A stretch of 64,000 bases of DNA, from the NCBI GenBank assembly GCA_900752435.1, contig CAADVD010000010.1, positions 68,420 through 132,419 on the forward strand. The letters are read 5' to 3'. Below the pieces are notes generated by a model. It was not told where the DNA came from. It did no database searches and saw only the letters and a program-made list of their open reading frames with translations. The position numbers and the translations under genes are program-made. The DNA is from Oscillospiraceae bacterium. GTDB lineage: Bacteria; Bacillota; Clostridia; Oscillospirales; Ruminococcaceae. This document shows positions 1-7,798 of this stretch, piece by piece (position 1 is the first letter of the stretch; every line of letters begins with the position of its first letter).

Positions 1-233
1 GTCGCATCCCCCTCCAAACACCAATCAATAAAAATTTTAATATCTTTAATGGACATGCCCGTTTTTTTCAAACACTCAATGATGGACAGCCACTCAAAAT
101 CCGAATCCTTAAACATCCGGATGCCGCCATCCGAGCGTTCCACAAAAGGCATCAGCCCCTCTTTATCGTAATAGCGCAATGTGGAAGGGGCTACCTGCAA
201 TTTTTTTGCCATCTCTCCAACTGTATAAAACAT
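1..233 (-). CDS. MerR family transcriptional regulator (3' part outside the window)
   Basis: This is the N-terminal 77 residues of a MerR-type regulator; the C-terminus lies beyond the window edge. It opens MFYTVGEMAKKLQVAPSTLRYYDKEG, shown here as short blocks: the winged helix-turn-helix block VAPSTLRYYDKEGL at about residues 14-27 and a second recognition block ending in SIKDIKIF. It is divergent from the redox operon starting at 379, and the shared region carries a MerR-style promoter with an inverted repeat. By analogy with AdhR/NmlR-type MerR proteins it probably senses electrophiles or aldehydes and activates the operon by twisting the promoter. The effector is inference, because the sensor half is not visible. 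Confidence 0.9.
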   Translation of the reverse strand, partial: MFYTVGEMAKKLQVAPSTLRYYDKEGLMPFVERSDGGIRMFKDSDFEWLSIIECLKKTGMSIKDIKIFIDWCLEGDA

Positions 234-270
234 ATCTTTCTCCGTTCACAAAAAATTTTTAAAAAGGGCC

Positions 271-301
271 TTGACTTAAAGTTGACTTTAAGGTGTACAA
301 T
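271..301 (+). promoter_or_regulatory. MerR-type promoter/operator of the redox operon
   Basis: The -35 TTGACT (271-276) and -10 TACAAT (296-301) are separated by 19 bp, the overlong spacer typical of MerR-activated promoters. Inside the spacer lies a perfect inverted repeat, CTTAAAGT-TG-ACTTTAAG (275-292), the expected MerR dimer site. It faces the operon starting at 379, about 70 bp downstream. Confidence 0.85.
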
Positions 302-378
302 CTTATTGAACTTATGGAAGTAATTATATCATCCTGTTTCATTCATGTCAATTAGATATTATACGAGGAGGAAAAACA

Positions 379-1551
379 ATGAGCTTTCACATGTATGTAC
401 CCACCAGAATTTTATTTGGAGAAGGTCAGTTAAACGATCTGCACAACCAGCAGATGCCCGGAAAAAAAGCACTGATCGTAATTTCCAACGGGAAGTCCGC
501 ACATACAAACGGGTCGTTGGACAGAACAAAGGACGAGTTAAAGCAAGCCGGTATTCAAACCGTTGTGTTTGGCCGAATTATGGCCAATCCTCTAAAGTCC
601 ACAGTGATGGACGGGGCGGCTTGTGCTCGCGAAAATGGCTGTGACTTTATCGTTGCACTTGGCGGCGGCAGCGTCATGGACGCCTCCAAAGCCATCGCGG
701 CGATGGCTACCAACGACGGCGATTTGTGGGACTATGTTTCAGGCGGCACTGGCAAAGGCAACGCCTTAATTCATGAACCGCTTCCAATTGTCGCCATCAC
801 AACCACAGCCGGTACAGGCAGTGAGGTTGACCAGTACGGAGTGATTTCCAATGAGGATACCAACGAAAAAATCGGCTTTGGCGGACAGGATTCCCTGTTC
901 CCTCAAATCGCCATCGTGGATCCGGAGCTGATGCAGTCCGTTCCGCCCAAATTTACCGCTTATCAGGGCTTCGACGCGCTATTCCACAGTGTGGAGTGTT
1001 ACATTGCGGCTCCTGCCAATCTGATGAGCGATATGTACGCGCTGACCGCCATCGAAAACATTGGAAGCTACCTTGCTCGCGCCGTCCAAAACGGCAGTGA
1101 CAAAGAAGCCAGAGAGCGTGTCGCGTTCGCCAACACCTTATCCGGCGTTGTCATGACCATCAGCGCCTGCACCAGCGAACATTCTATGGAACACGCCATG
1201 AGCGCCTACCATCAGGATCTGCCGCACGGCGCCGGTTTGATTATGATTTCCAAAGCCTATTTCACACATTTCATTGAAAAGCACGCCTGTGATGAGCGTT
1301 TTGTCCGCATGGCGCAGGCGCTGGGTAAGAAAGACGCAAGCGAACCAATGGACTTCATTGCCTCCCTTGTCAAATTGCAGGAAGACTGCGGTGTGGCCGA
1401 TTTGAAAATGTCCGATTATGGCATTCAGCCCGATGAATTTATGACACTGGCGCAGAATGCCCGTGCGACAATGGGCGGTCTGTTTTTGTGCGACCGTGTG
1501 CCGCTGTCCGACGAAGAATGCGCCGCTATTTACGAGAAATCGTATCGATAA
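379..1551 (+). CDS. Iron-containing alcohol dehydrogenase
   Basis: This is a 390-residue group III (Fe-dependent) NAD(P)H alcohol dehydrogenase. The nucleotide-binding block GGGSVMDASKA is at about residues 95-105 and TTAGTGSEV at 142-150. Metal ligands are visible as Asp199 and His203 (FDALFHSVE) and His272 and His283 (MEH..., LPHGAG). The start is set by GAGGAGG about 8 nt before the ATG. It is the first gene of a six-gene operon behind a MerR-type promoter. Beside two aldo/keto reductases and a CMD protein it most likely reduces toxic aldehydes to alcohols; the natural substrate cannot be read from sequence. Confidence 0.92.
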   Translation: MSFHMYVPTRILFGEGQLNDLHNQQMPGKKALIVISNGKSAHTNGSLDRTKDELKQAGIQTVVFGRIMANPLKSTVMDGAACARENGCDFIVALGGGSVMDASKAIAAMATNDGDLWDYVSGGTGKGNALIHEPLPIVAITTTAGTGSEVDQYGVISNEDTNEKIGFGGQDSLFPQIAIVDPELMQSVPPKFTAYQGFDALFHSVECYIAAPANLMSDMYALTAIENIGSYLARAVQNGSDKEARERVAFANTLSGVVMTISACTSEHSMEHAMSAYHQDLPHGAGLIMISKAYFTHFIEKHACDERFVRMAQALGKKDASEPMDFIASLVKLQEDCGVADLKMSDYGIQPDEFMTLAQNARATMGGLFLCDRVPLSDEECAAIYEKSYR

Positions 1552-1572
1552 GAGAATTGAAAAGGTGATACT

Positions 1573-2562
1573 ATGATAACACGAATTCTAGGAAAAGATT
1601 TGAAAGTTTCCGCAATTGGTCTCGGCTGCATGGGTCTCAGCCAAAGCTATCCGCCCTTTCCCGATAAAAAAACAGCAATCCATTTTCTTCGCCGCGCCGT
1701 GGAAATGGGACAAACCTTTTTTGACACTTCCGAGGTGTATGCTATTTACAAAAATGAAGAACTAGTGGGAGAAGCATTGGAGCCTGTTCGCAATCAAGTG
1801 AAAATTGCGACGAAGTTCGGCTGGGACATTCGAGACGGAAAATCCTATGGCTTAGACAGCCGTCCACAAACCATCCGAAAGGCAGTAGAAGGCTCTCTGC
1901 GACGACTCCGTACTGACCACATCGATCTGTATTACCAGCACCGAGTTGACCCGAACGTTTCGATTGAAGAAGTAGCAGACACAGTCAAAACATTAGCAAA
2001 AGAAGGAAAGATTCTTCATTGGGGTCTTTCGGAAGCAAGTGAACGAACAATTCGCCGCGCACACAGTGTTTTTCCTGTAACCGCGCTGCAGAGCGAATAT
2101 TCGATGTGGTATCGCAAACCGGAAGAAGGCATGCTTGATACATTGGAAGAATTGGGGATCGGCTTTGTTCCATTCAGTCCTCTTGGAAAAGGTTTTTTAA
2201 CTGGAACAGTAGGAAAAGGCACAGCCTTTTCTGAGAATGATATTCGACATTCCATCCCACGATTTAACAATCCTGAAAATCTTCTAAAAAACCAGGCACT
2301 TGCAGAGGCCATAAAAATATTTGCGCAGGAAAAGGAGCTATCCCCATCGCAGGTAGCGTTAGCATGGCTGCTGCATCAAAAACCATGGATTGTCCCCATC
2401 CCGGGTACAAAATCAGAAAATCGCTTGCAGGAAAACATGAACGCCGCCTATGTAAATCTGAGCGACAGCGATTACGCAGAGCTTGACCGCATCTTAGCAG
2501 CACACCCAATTATAGGCGCACGGTACTCCGAAGCAACAGAAAGTATGACCGATAAATCATAA
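1573..2562 (+). CDS. Aldo/keto reductase
   Basis: This is a 329-residue NADPH-dependent aldo/keto reductase of the broad IolS/YhdN-like type with a TIM barrel fold. The catalytic tetrad is visible as Asp51, Tyr56, Lys81 and His123. The C-terminal cofactor segment contains PIPGTKSENRLQEN. An AAAGGTG ribosome site precedes the ATG, and the gene lies 21 bp after the Fe-ADH stop. Placement in a MerR-controlled operon suggests reduction of reactive carbonyls such as methylglyoxal or quinones; that role is inference. Confidence 0.9.
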   Translation: MITRILGKDLKVSAIGLGCMGLSQSYPPFPDKKTAIHFLRRAVEMGQTFFDTSEVYAIYKNEELVGEALEPVRNQVKIATKFGWDIRDGKSYGLDSRPQTIRKAVEGSLRRLRTDHIDLYYQHRVDPNVSIEEVADTVKTLAKEGKILHWGLSEASERTIRRAHSVFPVTALQSEYSMWYRKPEEGMLDTLEELGIGFVPFSPLGKGFLTGTVGKGTAFSENDIRHSIPRFNNPENLLKNQALAEAIKIFAQEKELSPSQVALAWLLHQKPWIVPIPGTKSENRLQENMNAAYVNLSDSDYAELDRILAAHPIIGARYSEATESMTDKS

Positions 2563-2576
2563 GGAGGAAACGAATA

Positions 2577-2987
2577 ATGGATGAAATTGAACAAAAAAAC
2601 ATAAGTGTATTTCCGGCAGGAGAAAAGAACGAAGCCTTTGCCCAATATTTTGTTGGGCAAAGCTACCTAAATATGCTGACCACCACCGGTGTTGCCATTG
2701 GGAATGTCACCTTTGAACCAGGCTGCCGCAACAACTGGCACATTCACCATAAAGGCGGCCAAATTCTATTGGTTACCGGCGGACGCGGTTACTATCAGGA
2801 ATGGGGCAAGCCTGCTCAAGAACTGCATCCCGGCGATGTGGTCAACATTCCACCGGAAGTGAAGCACTGGCATGGCGCGGCACCGGACAGTTGGTTTGCG
2901 CATCTCGCCGTGGAAGTACCTGCCGAAGGTTCCTCCAACGAATGGCTGGAAGCTGTGTCCGATGAAGACTATAAGAAATTGAAATAA
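2577..2987 (+). CDS. Cupin domain protein
   Basis: This is a 136-residue single-domain cupin_2 protein. Cupin motif 1 contains WHIHHKGGQILLVTGGRG, with probable metal ligands His56 and His58, and motif 2 contains PGDVVNIPPEVKHWHG (His97/His99). An AAGGAGG site lies upstream. Small cupins of this type often sit beside carboxymuconolactone decarboxylase-like proteins, as here, and are usually annotated as such without a proven reaction. The gene lies between an aldo/keto reductase and a CMD gene in the same operon. Confidence 0.85.
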   Translation: MDEIEQKNISVFPAGEKNEAFAQYFVGQSYLNMLTTTGVAIGNVTFEPGCRNNWHIHHKGGQILLVTGGRGYYQEWGKPAQELHPGDVVNIPPEVKHWHGAAPDSWFAHLAVEVPAEGSSNEWLEAVSDEDYKKLK

Positions 2988-3005
2988 GGAAAGAGGTGCT
3001 CTGCA

Positions 3006-3335
3006 ATGAAAAAAGTAACTGCGGGCAGAGATGAACTGGGGGCATTTGCTCCCAAATTTGCCGAACTGAATGACGATGTCTTATTCGGGCAGGTTTGGTC
3101 ACGCGAAGAACAGCTTTCTCCCAGAGACCGAAGCTTGATTACCGTTTCCGCATTGATGGCAAGCGGCATTTTGGATAGCTCCCTGCAATATCATATCCAA
3201 ACCGCAAAAGAAAACGGCGTCACCAAAGAAGAAATGGCCGAAGTCCTAACCCAGCTTGCATTTTATGCCGGATGGCCAAAAGCATGGGCAGCGTTTCGCA
3301 TGGCGAAAGAAGTTTGGAAGGAAGATAAAAAATGA
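3006..3335 (+). CDS. Carboxymuconolactone decarboxylase (CMD) family protein
   Basis: This is a 109-residue all-helical CMD/AhpD-fold protein. The family core is seen as RDRSLITVSALMASG followed by YHIQTAKENGVTKEEMAEVL and AFYAGWPKAWAA. It has no CxxC pair, so it is not an AhpD-type thiol peroxidase partner. The stop overlaps the start of the next gene by ATGA, indicating translational coupling. Bacillus subtilis adhR loci also carry a CMD gene (yraC) with an alcohol dehydrogenase, which supports a carbonyl-stress operon. Confidence 0.88.
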   Translation: MKKVTAGRDELGAFAPKFAELNDDVLFGQVWSREEQLSPRDRSLITVSALMASGILDSSLQYHIQTAKENGVTKEEMAEVLTQLAFYAGWPKAWAAFRMAKEVWKEDKK

Positions 3336-3871
3336 AAAACGTATTGATTTTATCAGCAAGTCCAAGAAAACACGGCAATTCCGACCTTCTATGCGATCGC
3401 TTTGCCGAAGGAGCACAACAAAGCGGCCACAGTACTGAAAAAGTGTTTTTAGCAGAAAAGAACATCGGCTACTGCCGTGGCTGCGGCGTTTGCAATTCCA
3501 CCCACAAGTGCGTGCAAAAGGACGATATGGCTGAAATTCTCGACAAAATGGTAAACGCTGATGTAATTGTGCTTGCCACACCCGTTTATTTTTATTCTAT
3601 GGACGGACAAATGAAAACCTTTATCGACCGTACCGTACCGCGATATACTGAAATCAGCAACAAGGATTTTTACTTTATCATGACAGCGGCGGATACAGAA
3701 AAAGCAAATTTGGAACGTACGATGGAAACCTTCCGAGGCTTTACCGAGGACTGCCTTGACGGAGCCAACGAAGCGGGCATTCTCTATGGCACCGGCGCAT
3801 GGCAGGTCGGAGAGATTCAGCACACACCTGCTTATGAGGAAGCTTATCAAATGGGCAAAAGCATTAAATAG
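3332..3871 (+). CDS. NADPH-dependent FMN reductase / flavodoxin-fold protein
   Basis: This is a 179-residue flavodoxin-like oxidoreductase. The FMN phosphate-binding loop SASPRKHGNSD is at residues 8-18, and TPVYFYSMDGQMKTFIDR matches the family. A Cys-rich segment, CRGCGVCNSTHKC, resembles the iron-sulfur flavoprotein type and may hold a cluster or simply be structural. The start overlaps the CMD stop by 4 nt. It probably reduces flavin or quinone/nitro compounds in the redox operon. Confidence 0.88.
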   Translation: MKNVLILSASPRKHGNSDLLCDRFAEGAQQSGHSTEKVFLAEKNIGYCRGCGVCNSTHKCVQKDDMAEILDKMVNADVIVLATPVYFYSMDGQMKTFIDRTVPRYTEISNKDFYFIMTAADTEKANLERTMETFRGFTEDCLDGANEAGILYGTGAWQVGEIQHTPAYEEAYQMGKSIK

Positions 3872-3882
3872 GAGGCGATTTT

Positions 3883-4770
3883 ATGGAGTGTGTAACATTA
3901 TCAAACGGCGTAGAAATGCCGATTTTAGGATATGGCGTCTATCAAGTTACCAAGGATGAGTGCGAGCGATGCGTATTGGATGCACTGCAAGCCGGATACC
4001 GCTCAATTGATACGGCGCAGTCTTATTTCAACGAGGAAGAAGTCGGTTCCGCCATTCAAAAATCCGGTGTGCCGAGAACGGACATTTTTCTGACTTCAAA
4101 GGTTTGGATTGAAAATTACGGTTACGAACCATGCAGAAAATCTGTGCAGACATCTATGGAAAAACTGCAAACCGACTATTTGGATTTGATGCTCCTGCAT
4201 CAGCCCTTTTCGGATTATTACGGTGCATGGAGAGCCTTGGAGGATTTGTATGAGGAAGGAAAAATTCGCGCCATCGGAATTTCAAACTTCTATCCTGACC
4301 GGCTGGTGGATCTCGCTTCCTTTGCCCGCATCAAGCCCATGGTGAATCAGGTGGAAACGCATCCGTACAATCAGCAAATTCTCGCCAAGCAGTACATGGA
4401 TAAGTATGGCGTACAGATTGAGGCATGGGCTCCCTTCGGAGAGGGCAGAGGCGGTTTGTTTGAGAATGTTACGCTCAAAGCAATCGGTGAAAAATACGGA
4501 AAGACCACAGCACAGGTGATGCTAAGATGGCACATCCAGCGCGGTGTGGTTGTGATTCCAAAGTCCACTCATCGTGAGCGCATGGAAGAAAATCTGAACG
4601 TGTTTGATTTTGAGCTGACTGTCCAAGATATGGAACAGATTGCGGCATTGGACAAAAAAGAAAGTTCATTCTTTTCCCATTACGACCCTGCTATGGTGGA
4701 ATGGTTCGTCAAAATGGTCGAAGAGCGTAAGAACAACCAGGACAGCCGTAAGGAGAAGAAAAGCTGGTAA
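3883..4770 (+). CDS. Aldo/keto reductase, 2,5-diketo-D-gluconate reductase-like
   Basis: This is a 295-residue AKR5-like enzyme. The tetrad is Asp43, Tyr48, Lys73 and His106, and the cofactor-binding motif VVIPKSTHRERMEENL lies in the C-terminal third. A lysine-rich tail of about 15 residues extends beyond the usual length. GGAGG precedes the ATG, and the gene is 11 bp after the flavin reductase. It is the last gene of the MerR-controlled operon and the second aldo/keto reductase in it, of a different subfamily from the first. Confidence 0.9.
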   Translation: MECVTLSNGVEMPILGYGVYQVTKDECERCVLDALQAGYRSIDTAQSYFNEEEVGSAIQKSGVPRTDIFLTSKVWIENYGYEPCRKSVQTSMEKLQTDYLDLMLLHQPFSDYYGAWRALEDLYEEGKIRAIGISNFYPDRLVDLASFARIKPMVNQVETHPYNQQILAKQYMDKYGVQIEAWAPFGEGRGGLFENVTLKAIGEKYGKTTAQVMLRWHIQRGVVVIPKSTHRERMEENLNVFDFELTVQDMEQIAALDKKESSFFSHYDPAMVEWFVKMVEERKNNQDSRKEKKSW

Positions 4771-4816
4771 TGGAACGATATAAAACTACAGCGCTCGGCG
4801 GCACTAAAATTTTTAC

Positions 4817-4845
4817 TTGCAAAATTTTTAAAATTCTAGTATAAT
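4817..4845 (+). promoter_or_regulatory. Sigma-A promoter upstream of the DUF2798 gene
   Basis: TTGCAA (4817-4822) and TATAAT (4840-4845) are separated by 17 bp. Transcription would begin near 4852, before the hairpin at 4882-4910. Confidence 0.75.
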
Positions 4846-4881
4846 AAATAAGTAAATAACGTTCAGCGCGTAGAATGGTTC

Positions 4882-4917
4882 AGCGTGAGATCACGAAGTG
4901 GTCTCACGCTTATTTTT
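4882..4917 (+). terminator. Stem-loop terminator or attenuator in the DUF2798 leader
   Basis: A 13-bp stem with one T-G wobble (4882-4894 with 4898-4910), a 3-nt GAA loop and TATTTTTT follow the promoter at 4817-4845. It can end the redox operon, but it also lies inside the leader of the next gene. An outer pair, GTTCAG (4861-4866) with CTGAAC (4921-4926), brackets it. Confidence 0.75.
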
Positions 4918-4961
4918 TGCCCTGAACAATCCAAAACCAAGAGAAACGAGGAACACAAAAC

Positions 4962-5462
4962 ATGGAATTTTACACCAAACTCCCGCGAAACAAAAAGGAA
5001 TTCGCTCTTTTTATGGCCGTCATCTCCATCATCTCGGTAAACATCATCGCGCCGCTGATTACCTGCTTTGAAGCCGGTTTTCATCTGTTCGTATGGGGAG
5101 ATGCGCTCCAAGCAATCCCGTTTATTTGGCTGAGCGTGATTGCACTGGTTCTCATCACCTACAAACCGGCTGAATGGATGACCGCACGAATCGTTGCAAA
5201 AGACGACAGCTTCAACGCACACATCGTCGTCAACATTTTATGCACCGTCTTTTTGATGTCCATTTTCCTGACCGTGATCGGTACATGGATTGGCGGCCGG
5301 CAGGTAAGCATCGAACCCATCCGCTTATTTTTCTACAAATGGCCACGCAATTTTGCCATTTCCTTTGCGGTAGAGTCCTGCATTGCACAGCCCATTGCGC
5401 GCTGGGTCATGCAGAAGCTGCACCAAATTCAAGACGCCAAAATGCAGCCCGTCAACGAATAA
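4962..5462 (+). CDS. DUF2798 membrane protein (two tandem copies)
   Basis: This is a 166-residue integral membrane protein of unknown function. It shows two copies of the DUF2798 pattern: LPRNKKEF with two hydrophobic segments at about 14-36 and 44-64, and then WPRNFAISF with segments at about 82-103 and 122-140. No catalytic motif is visible. The gene has its own promoter and a terminator-like hairpin in its leader, so expression may depend on antitermination. It converges with the phosphofructokinase gene. I do not assign a function. Confidence 0.8.
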   Translation: MEFYTKLPRNKKEFALFMAVISIISVNIIAPLITCFEAGFHLFVWGDALQAIPFIWLSVIALVLITYKPAEWMTARIVAKDDSFNAHIVVNILCTVFLMSIFLTVIGTWIGGRQVSIEPIRLFFYKWPRNFAISFAVESCIAQPIARWVMQKLHQIQDAKMQPVNE

Positions 5463-5471
5463 ATCGACACA

Positions 5472-5511
5472 AAAATCGCCAGACCCTGTCCATACAAGGT
5501 CTGGCGATTTT
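5472..5511. terminator. Bidirectional terminator between convergent genes
   Basis: The arms AAAATCGCCAGACC (5472-5485) and GGTCTGGCGATTTT (5498-5511) form a 14-bp perfect stem with T-rich flanks on both strands. It separates the DUF2798 gene (+) from phosphofructokinase (-). Confidence 0.9.
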
Positions 5512-5526
5512 CTTTCTATCATCAAC

Positions 5527-6753
5527 TCAATACAGGGTAATGTGCTTCGGAATGCCATTGCAGAACGTCATAGCTGTCTCACCCTCAATGAGCGGCCGCA
5601 AATACGTCACCATCTCCTCGGTCACATCGTAGCCGGATGGTGCAATCCAATCCAGCGGCACCGTCTTTTCCAAATTGGCTACTTCTGCAATGTCCACGCT
5701 GACAAACTCCACGCAGTAAGGCTCATCACTCAACCGGCGGATGGCCGTCATTTTGCCGCATTCGCCCTCCAGCGCACAGCTCACCGCTTTCATTCCGAGC
5801 ATTCGGGATTCGTAAATATCCGTTGCGCTTGCAATGCGCGACGAACACCGCTGCATCAGATTCAGCTCCACCGCGCGCACCTTGCACCCAATGTTCTTGC
5901 GCACCGCATTTTCCAGCACACTGCCCACACCGGCAATGTACTTGTGGCCGAATACATCCACTTCGCCGTTGAGCGTTTCTTCCGAAATGTACTGGCCGTC
6001 CTTGCCCTTGACGCCCTCGCTGACGGCTACCAACACCTGCATGCGCTCTTTCTGTTTTTCCTCAATGGAAGTCAGAAATTGCTCCAATTCAAACGGCTTT
6101 TCGCACAAATAAATCAACTGCGGACCGTATGCGCCATTGCTTCTTGCCAGCGCGGCGGAAGCGGTCAGCCAGCCGGCGTTGCGCCCCATGACCTCCACAA
6201 TGGTGACTGATTTTTCATGGTACACCGCACGGTCGCGCTCCAGCTCCGTCATAGTGGTGGCAATGTACTTCGCCGCCGACCCAAATCCCGGGCAGTGGTC
6301 GGTGGCCGCCAAATCGTTGTCGATGGTTTTCGGTGCACCGATGACCTTGACATCATCAATCTGCTTGTCCTTCAAATAGCCGGACAGCTTCATCACCGTG
6401 TCCATGGAGTCGTTTCCGCCAATGTAAATGAAATAGCCAATGTTGTATTTGCGAAAAGTCGCAAGCAACTGTTCGTATAGGCTCTCATCCTGCTCCGGCG
6501 ACAACAGCTTCAGCCGGCACGACCCCAGCGCCGCCGCCGGCGTCTGGCAAAGCAGCTGCATGTTGTCCGGTGAGGACAAGATGGGATTGAGTTCGACAAA
6601 ATGCTCCTGCAACACGCCCTGAATGCCGTTGACCGCTCCATAAATGCGGTCAATCTGATTGCTGACAAAGCCGCACTCCACCACGCCGGAGACCGTCGCG
6701 TTGATGGCCACGGACGGACCGCCGGACTGTGCCACTAACAGGTTCTTCTTCAT
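5527..6753 (-). CDS. pfp: 6-phosphofructokinase, PPi-dependent type
   Basis: This is a 408-residue group II phosphofructokinase. The N-terminus LLVAQSGGPSVAINATVSG is typical. GGNDSMD (112-118) and PKTIDND (141-147) carry the Asp and Lys that distinguish PPi-dependent enzymes from ATP enzymes, which have Gly at both places. MGRNAGWLTASAAL follows. The enzyme phosphorylates fructose 6-phosphate using pyrophosphate, reversibly, in glycolysis. It is monocistronic, with its own promoter and a structured leader of about 120 nt. Phosphoryl donor specificity is inferred from these residues. Confidence 0.9.
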   Translation of the reverse strand: MKKNLLVAQSGGPSVAINATVSGVVECGFVSNQIDRIYGAVNGIQGVLQEHFVELNPILSSPDNMQLLCQTPAAALGSCRLKLLSPEQDESLYEQLLATFRKYNIGYFIYIGGNDSMDTVMKLSGYLKDKQIDDVKVIGAPKTIDNDLAATDHCPGFGSAAKYIATTMTELERDRAVYHEKSVTIVEVMGRNAGWLTASAALARSNGAYGPQLIYLCEKPFELEQFLTSIEEKQKERMQVLVAVSEGVKGKDGQYISEETLNGEVDVFGHKYIAGVGSVLENAVRKNIGCKVRAVELNLMQRCSSRIASATDIYESRMLGMKAVSCALEGECGKMTAIRRLSDEPYCVEFVSVDIAEVANLEKTVPLDWIAPSGYDVTEEMVTYLRPLIEGETAMTFCNGIPKHITLY

Positions 6754-6785
6754 ACCGTTTCATTCCCCCGTTTTTTCACATTGGA

Positions 6786-6864
6786 AACGCCGCGCAGGGT
6801 TCGATAAACTGAACTTCTTATAAACAAAGCGCTGATTCAATTCGTAATTCCCTAACGCGGCGTT
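6786..6864 (-). promoter_or_regulatory. Structured 5' leader of the phosphofructokinase gene
   Basis: In the transcribed leader, CGCGGCGTT (6856-6864) pairs perfectly with AACGCCGCG (6786-6794), and CCCT (6850-6853) extends the stem to AGGG (6796-6799) after a small bulge. This closes a domain of about 50 nt just upstream of the ribosome site. No known riboswitch class is recognised. Confidence 0.5.
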
Positions 6865-6884
6865 ATCGTTTCTTCTGTATTTTT

Positions 6885-6913
6885 ATTATACCGATTTCAA
6901 GAAAGCGATTCAA
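6885..6913 (-). promoter_or_regulatory. Sigma-A promoter of the phosphofructokinase gene
   Basis: On the minus strand, TTGAAT (6908-6913) and TATAAT (6885-6890) are 17 bp apart. Confidence 0.8.
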
Positions 6914-6991
6914 TTATTCACAAATAGATTTCAATTTTCAGCACCGTGTCCGAGCACGTTTTTTGTTTTGTTGGCGATATTGCCCAACACA

Positions 6992-7017
6992 CACGGCGTA
7001 CCGTTTGGCACGCCGTG
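6992..7017 (-). terminator. Probable terminator of the mannosidase locus
   Basis: An 11-bp stem (6992-7002 with 7007-7017, one G-U pair) with a 4-nt loop lies just after the end of the mannosidase reading frame. The downstream stretch is T/G-rich rather than a pure T run, so termination may be imperfect. Confidence 0.5.
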
Positions 7018-7030
7018 ATGCTGTCCTGTA

Positions 7031-7798
7031 TTAACCAAAAGCAATCTGAATGGTCAAAATCTCGTAAGGATGGACATCCAAACAAATTTCGCCCTCGCGC
7101 CAGTCCTCCAGTGTGCGCTCCATCAAGTCACAGCAGCGCCATTTGGCCGGATGCTTCGCCAGCTCCAAACAAATCTTGCCGCGTGTCCCTGCAAATTCAT
7201 GCAGACGAACCAGCAAACACTCGGAATCCTCCGCTTTCTTAAATGCGTCCATCGCTACATTCGGATTGTCCACCTTAGCAAAACAAAACGCCTCGCCGAT
7301 GCTCCGTCCAGCGGCTACCAACGGCGGCTTGTTCAAATTGCTTGCTTCCTGTTCCACTCCATGATACCACTCGTCTGCATGCGGATACAGCGCATATGTA
7401 AAGCAATGCTCCCCATAATCCGCCGTTGCATCGGGGAAATTGGCGGATTTCAGCAAAGTCAAGCGCATGACGTTGTTCTTCAAATCATGCCCGTATTTGC
7501 AGTCGTTCATCAGCGCTACGCCGTATCCCGTTTCGGCCATATCCGCCCATTTATGCGCCACCACTTCAAACTTGGCGGCTTCCCAACTGGTATTTCGGGT
7601 AATGGGGCGTTCAATGTTGCCAAATTGAATGTCGTACCGCGCATGCGTCGCCCGAATCGCCAACGGAAACGCCACTTTCAACAGCTTTTCGCGTTCCTTC
7701 CAAAACACCTTGGTGTCAAAATCAATGCGGCGGCTGTGATGATACAGCTTCATAACCTGCCGAATTTCGGAGTTCCGATAGATCCAAACAAAGGTCAC
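7031..7798 (-). CDS. Alpha-mannosidase GH38, C-terminal part (frameshifted)
   Basis: These 255 residues match the C-terminal beta-sandwich region of GH38 mannosidases: SRRIDFDTKVFWKERE, FPLAIRATHARYDIQFGN, NTSWEAAKFEVVAHKWAD and LMNDCKYGHD. The frame opens with a GTG that overlaps the TGA of the upstream fragment (GTGA). An intact enzyme would run on from the N-terminal part; one extra T in the run at 7799-7802 would join the frames as ...GIFVTFVW. There is no good independent ribosome site, so if it is made at all it is by coupling to the upstream fragment. A real mutation or an assembly homopolymer error are both possible. Confidence 0.8.
   Translation of the reverse strand: MTFVWIYRNSEIRQVMKLYHHSRRIDFDTKVFWKEREKLLKVAFPLAIRATHARYDIQFGNIERPITRNTSWEAAKFEVVAHKWADMAETGYGVALMNDCKYGHDLKNNVMRLTLLKSANFPDATADYGEHCFTYALYPHADEWYHGVEQEASNLNKPPLVAAGRSIGEAFCFAKVDNPNVAMDAFKKAEDSECLLVRLHEFAGTRGKICLELAKHPAKWRCCDLMERTLEDWREGEICLDVHPYEILTIQIAFG

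Noticed and set aside
6944..6966. Plus-strand hairpin with T run near the phosphofructokinase promoter
   Set aside because: The stem is only about 4 bp and no plus-strand gene ends there.
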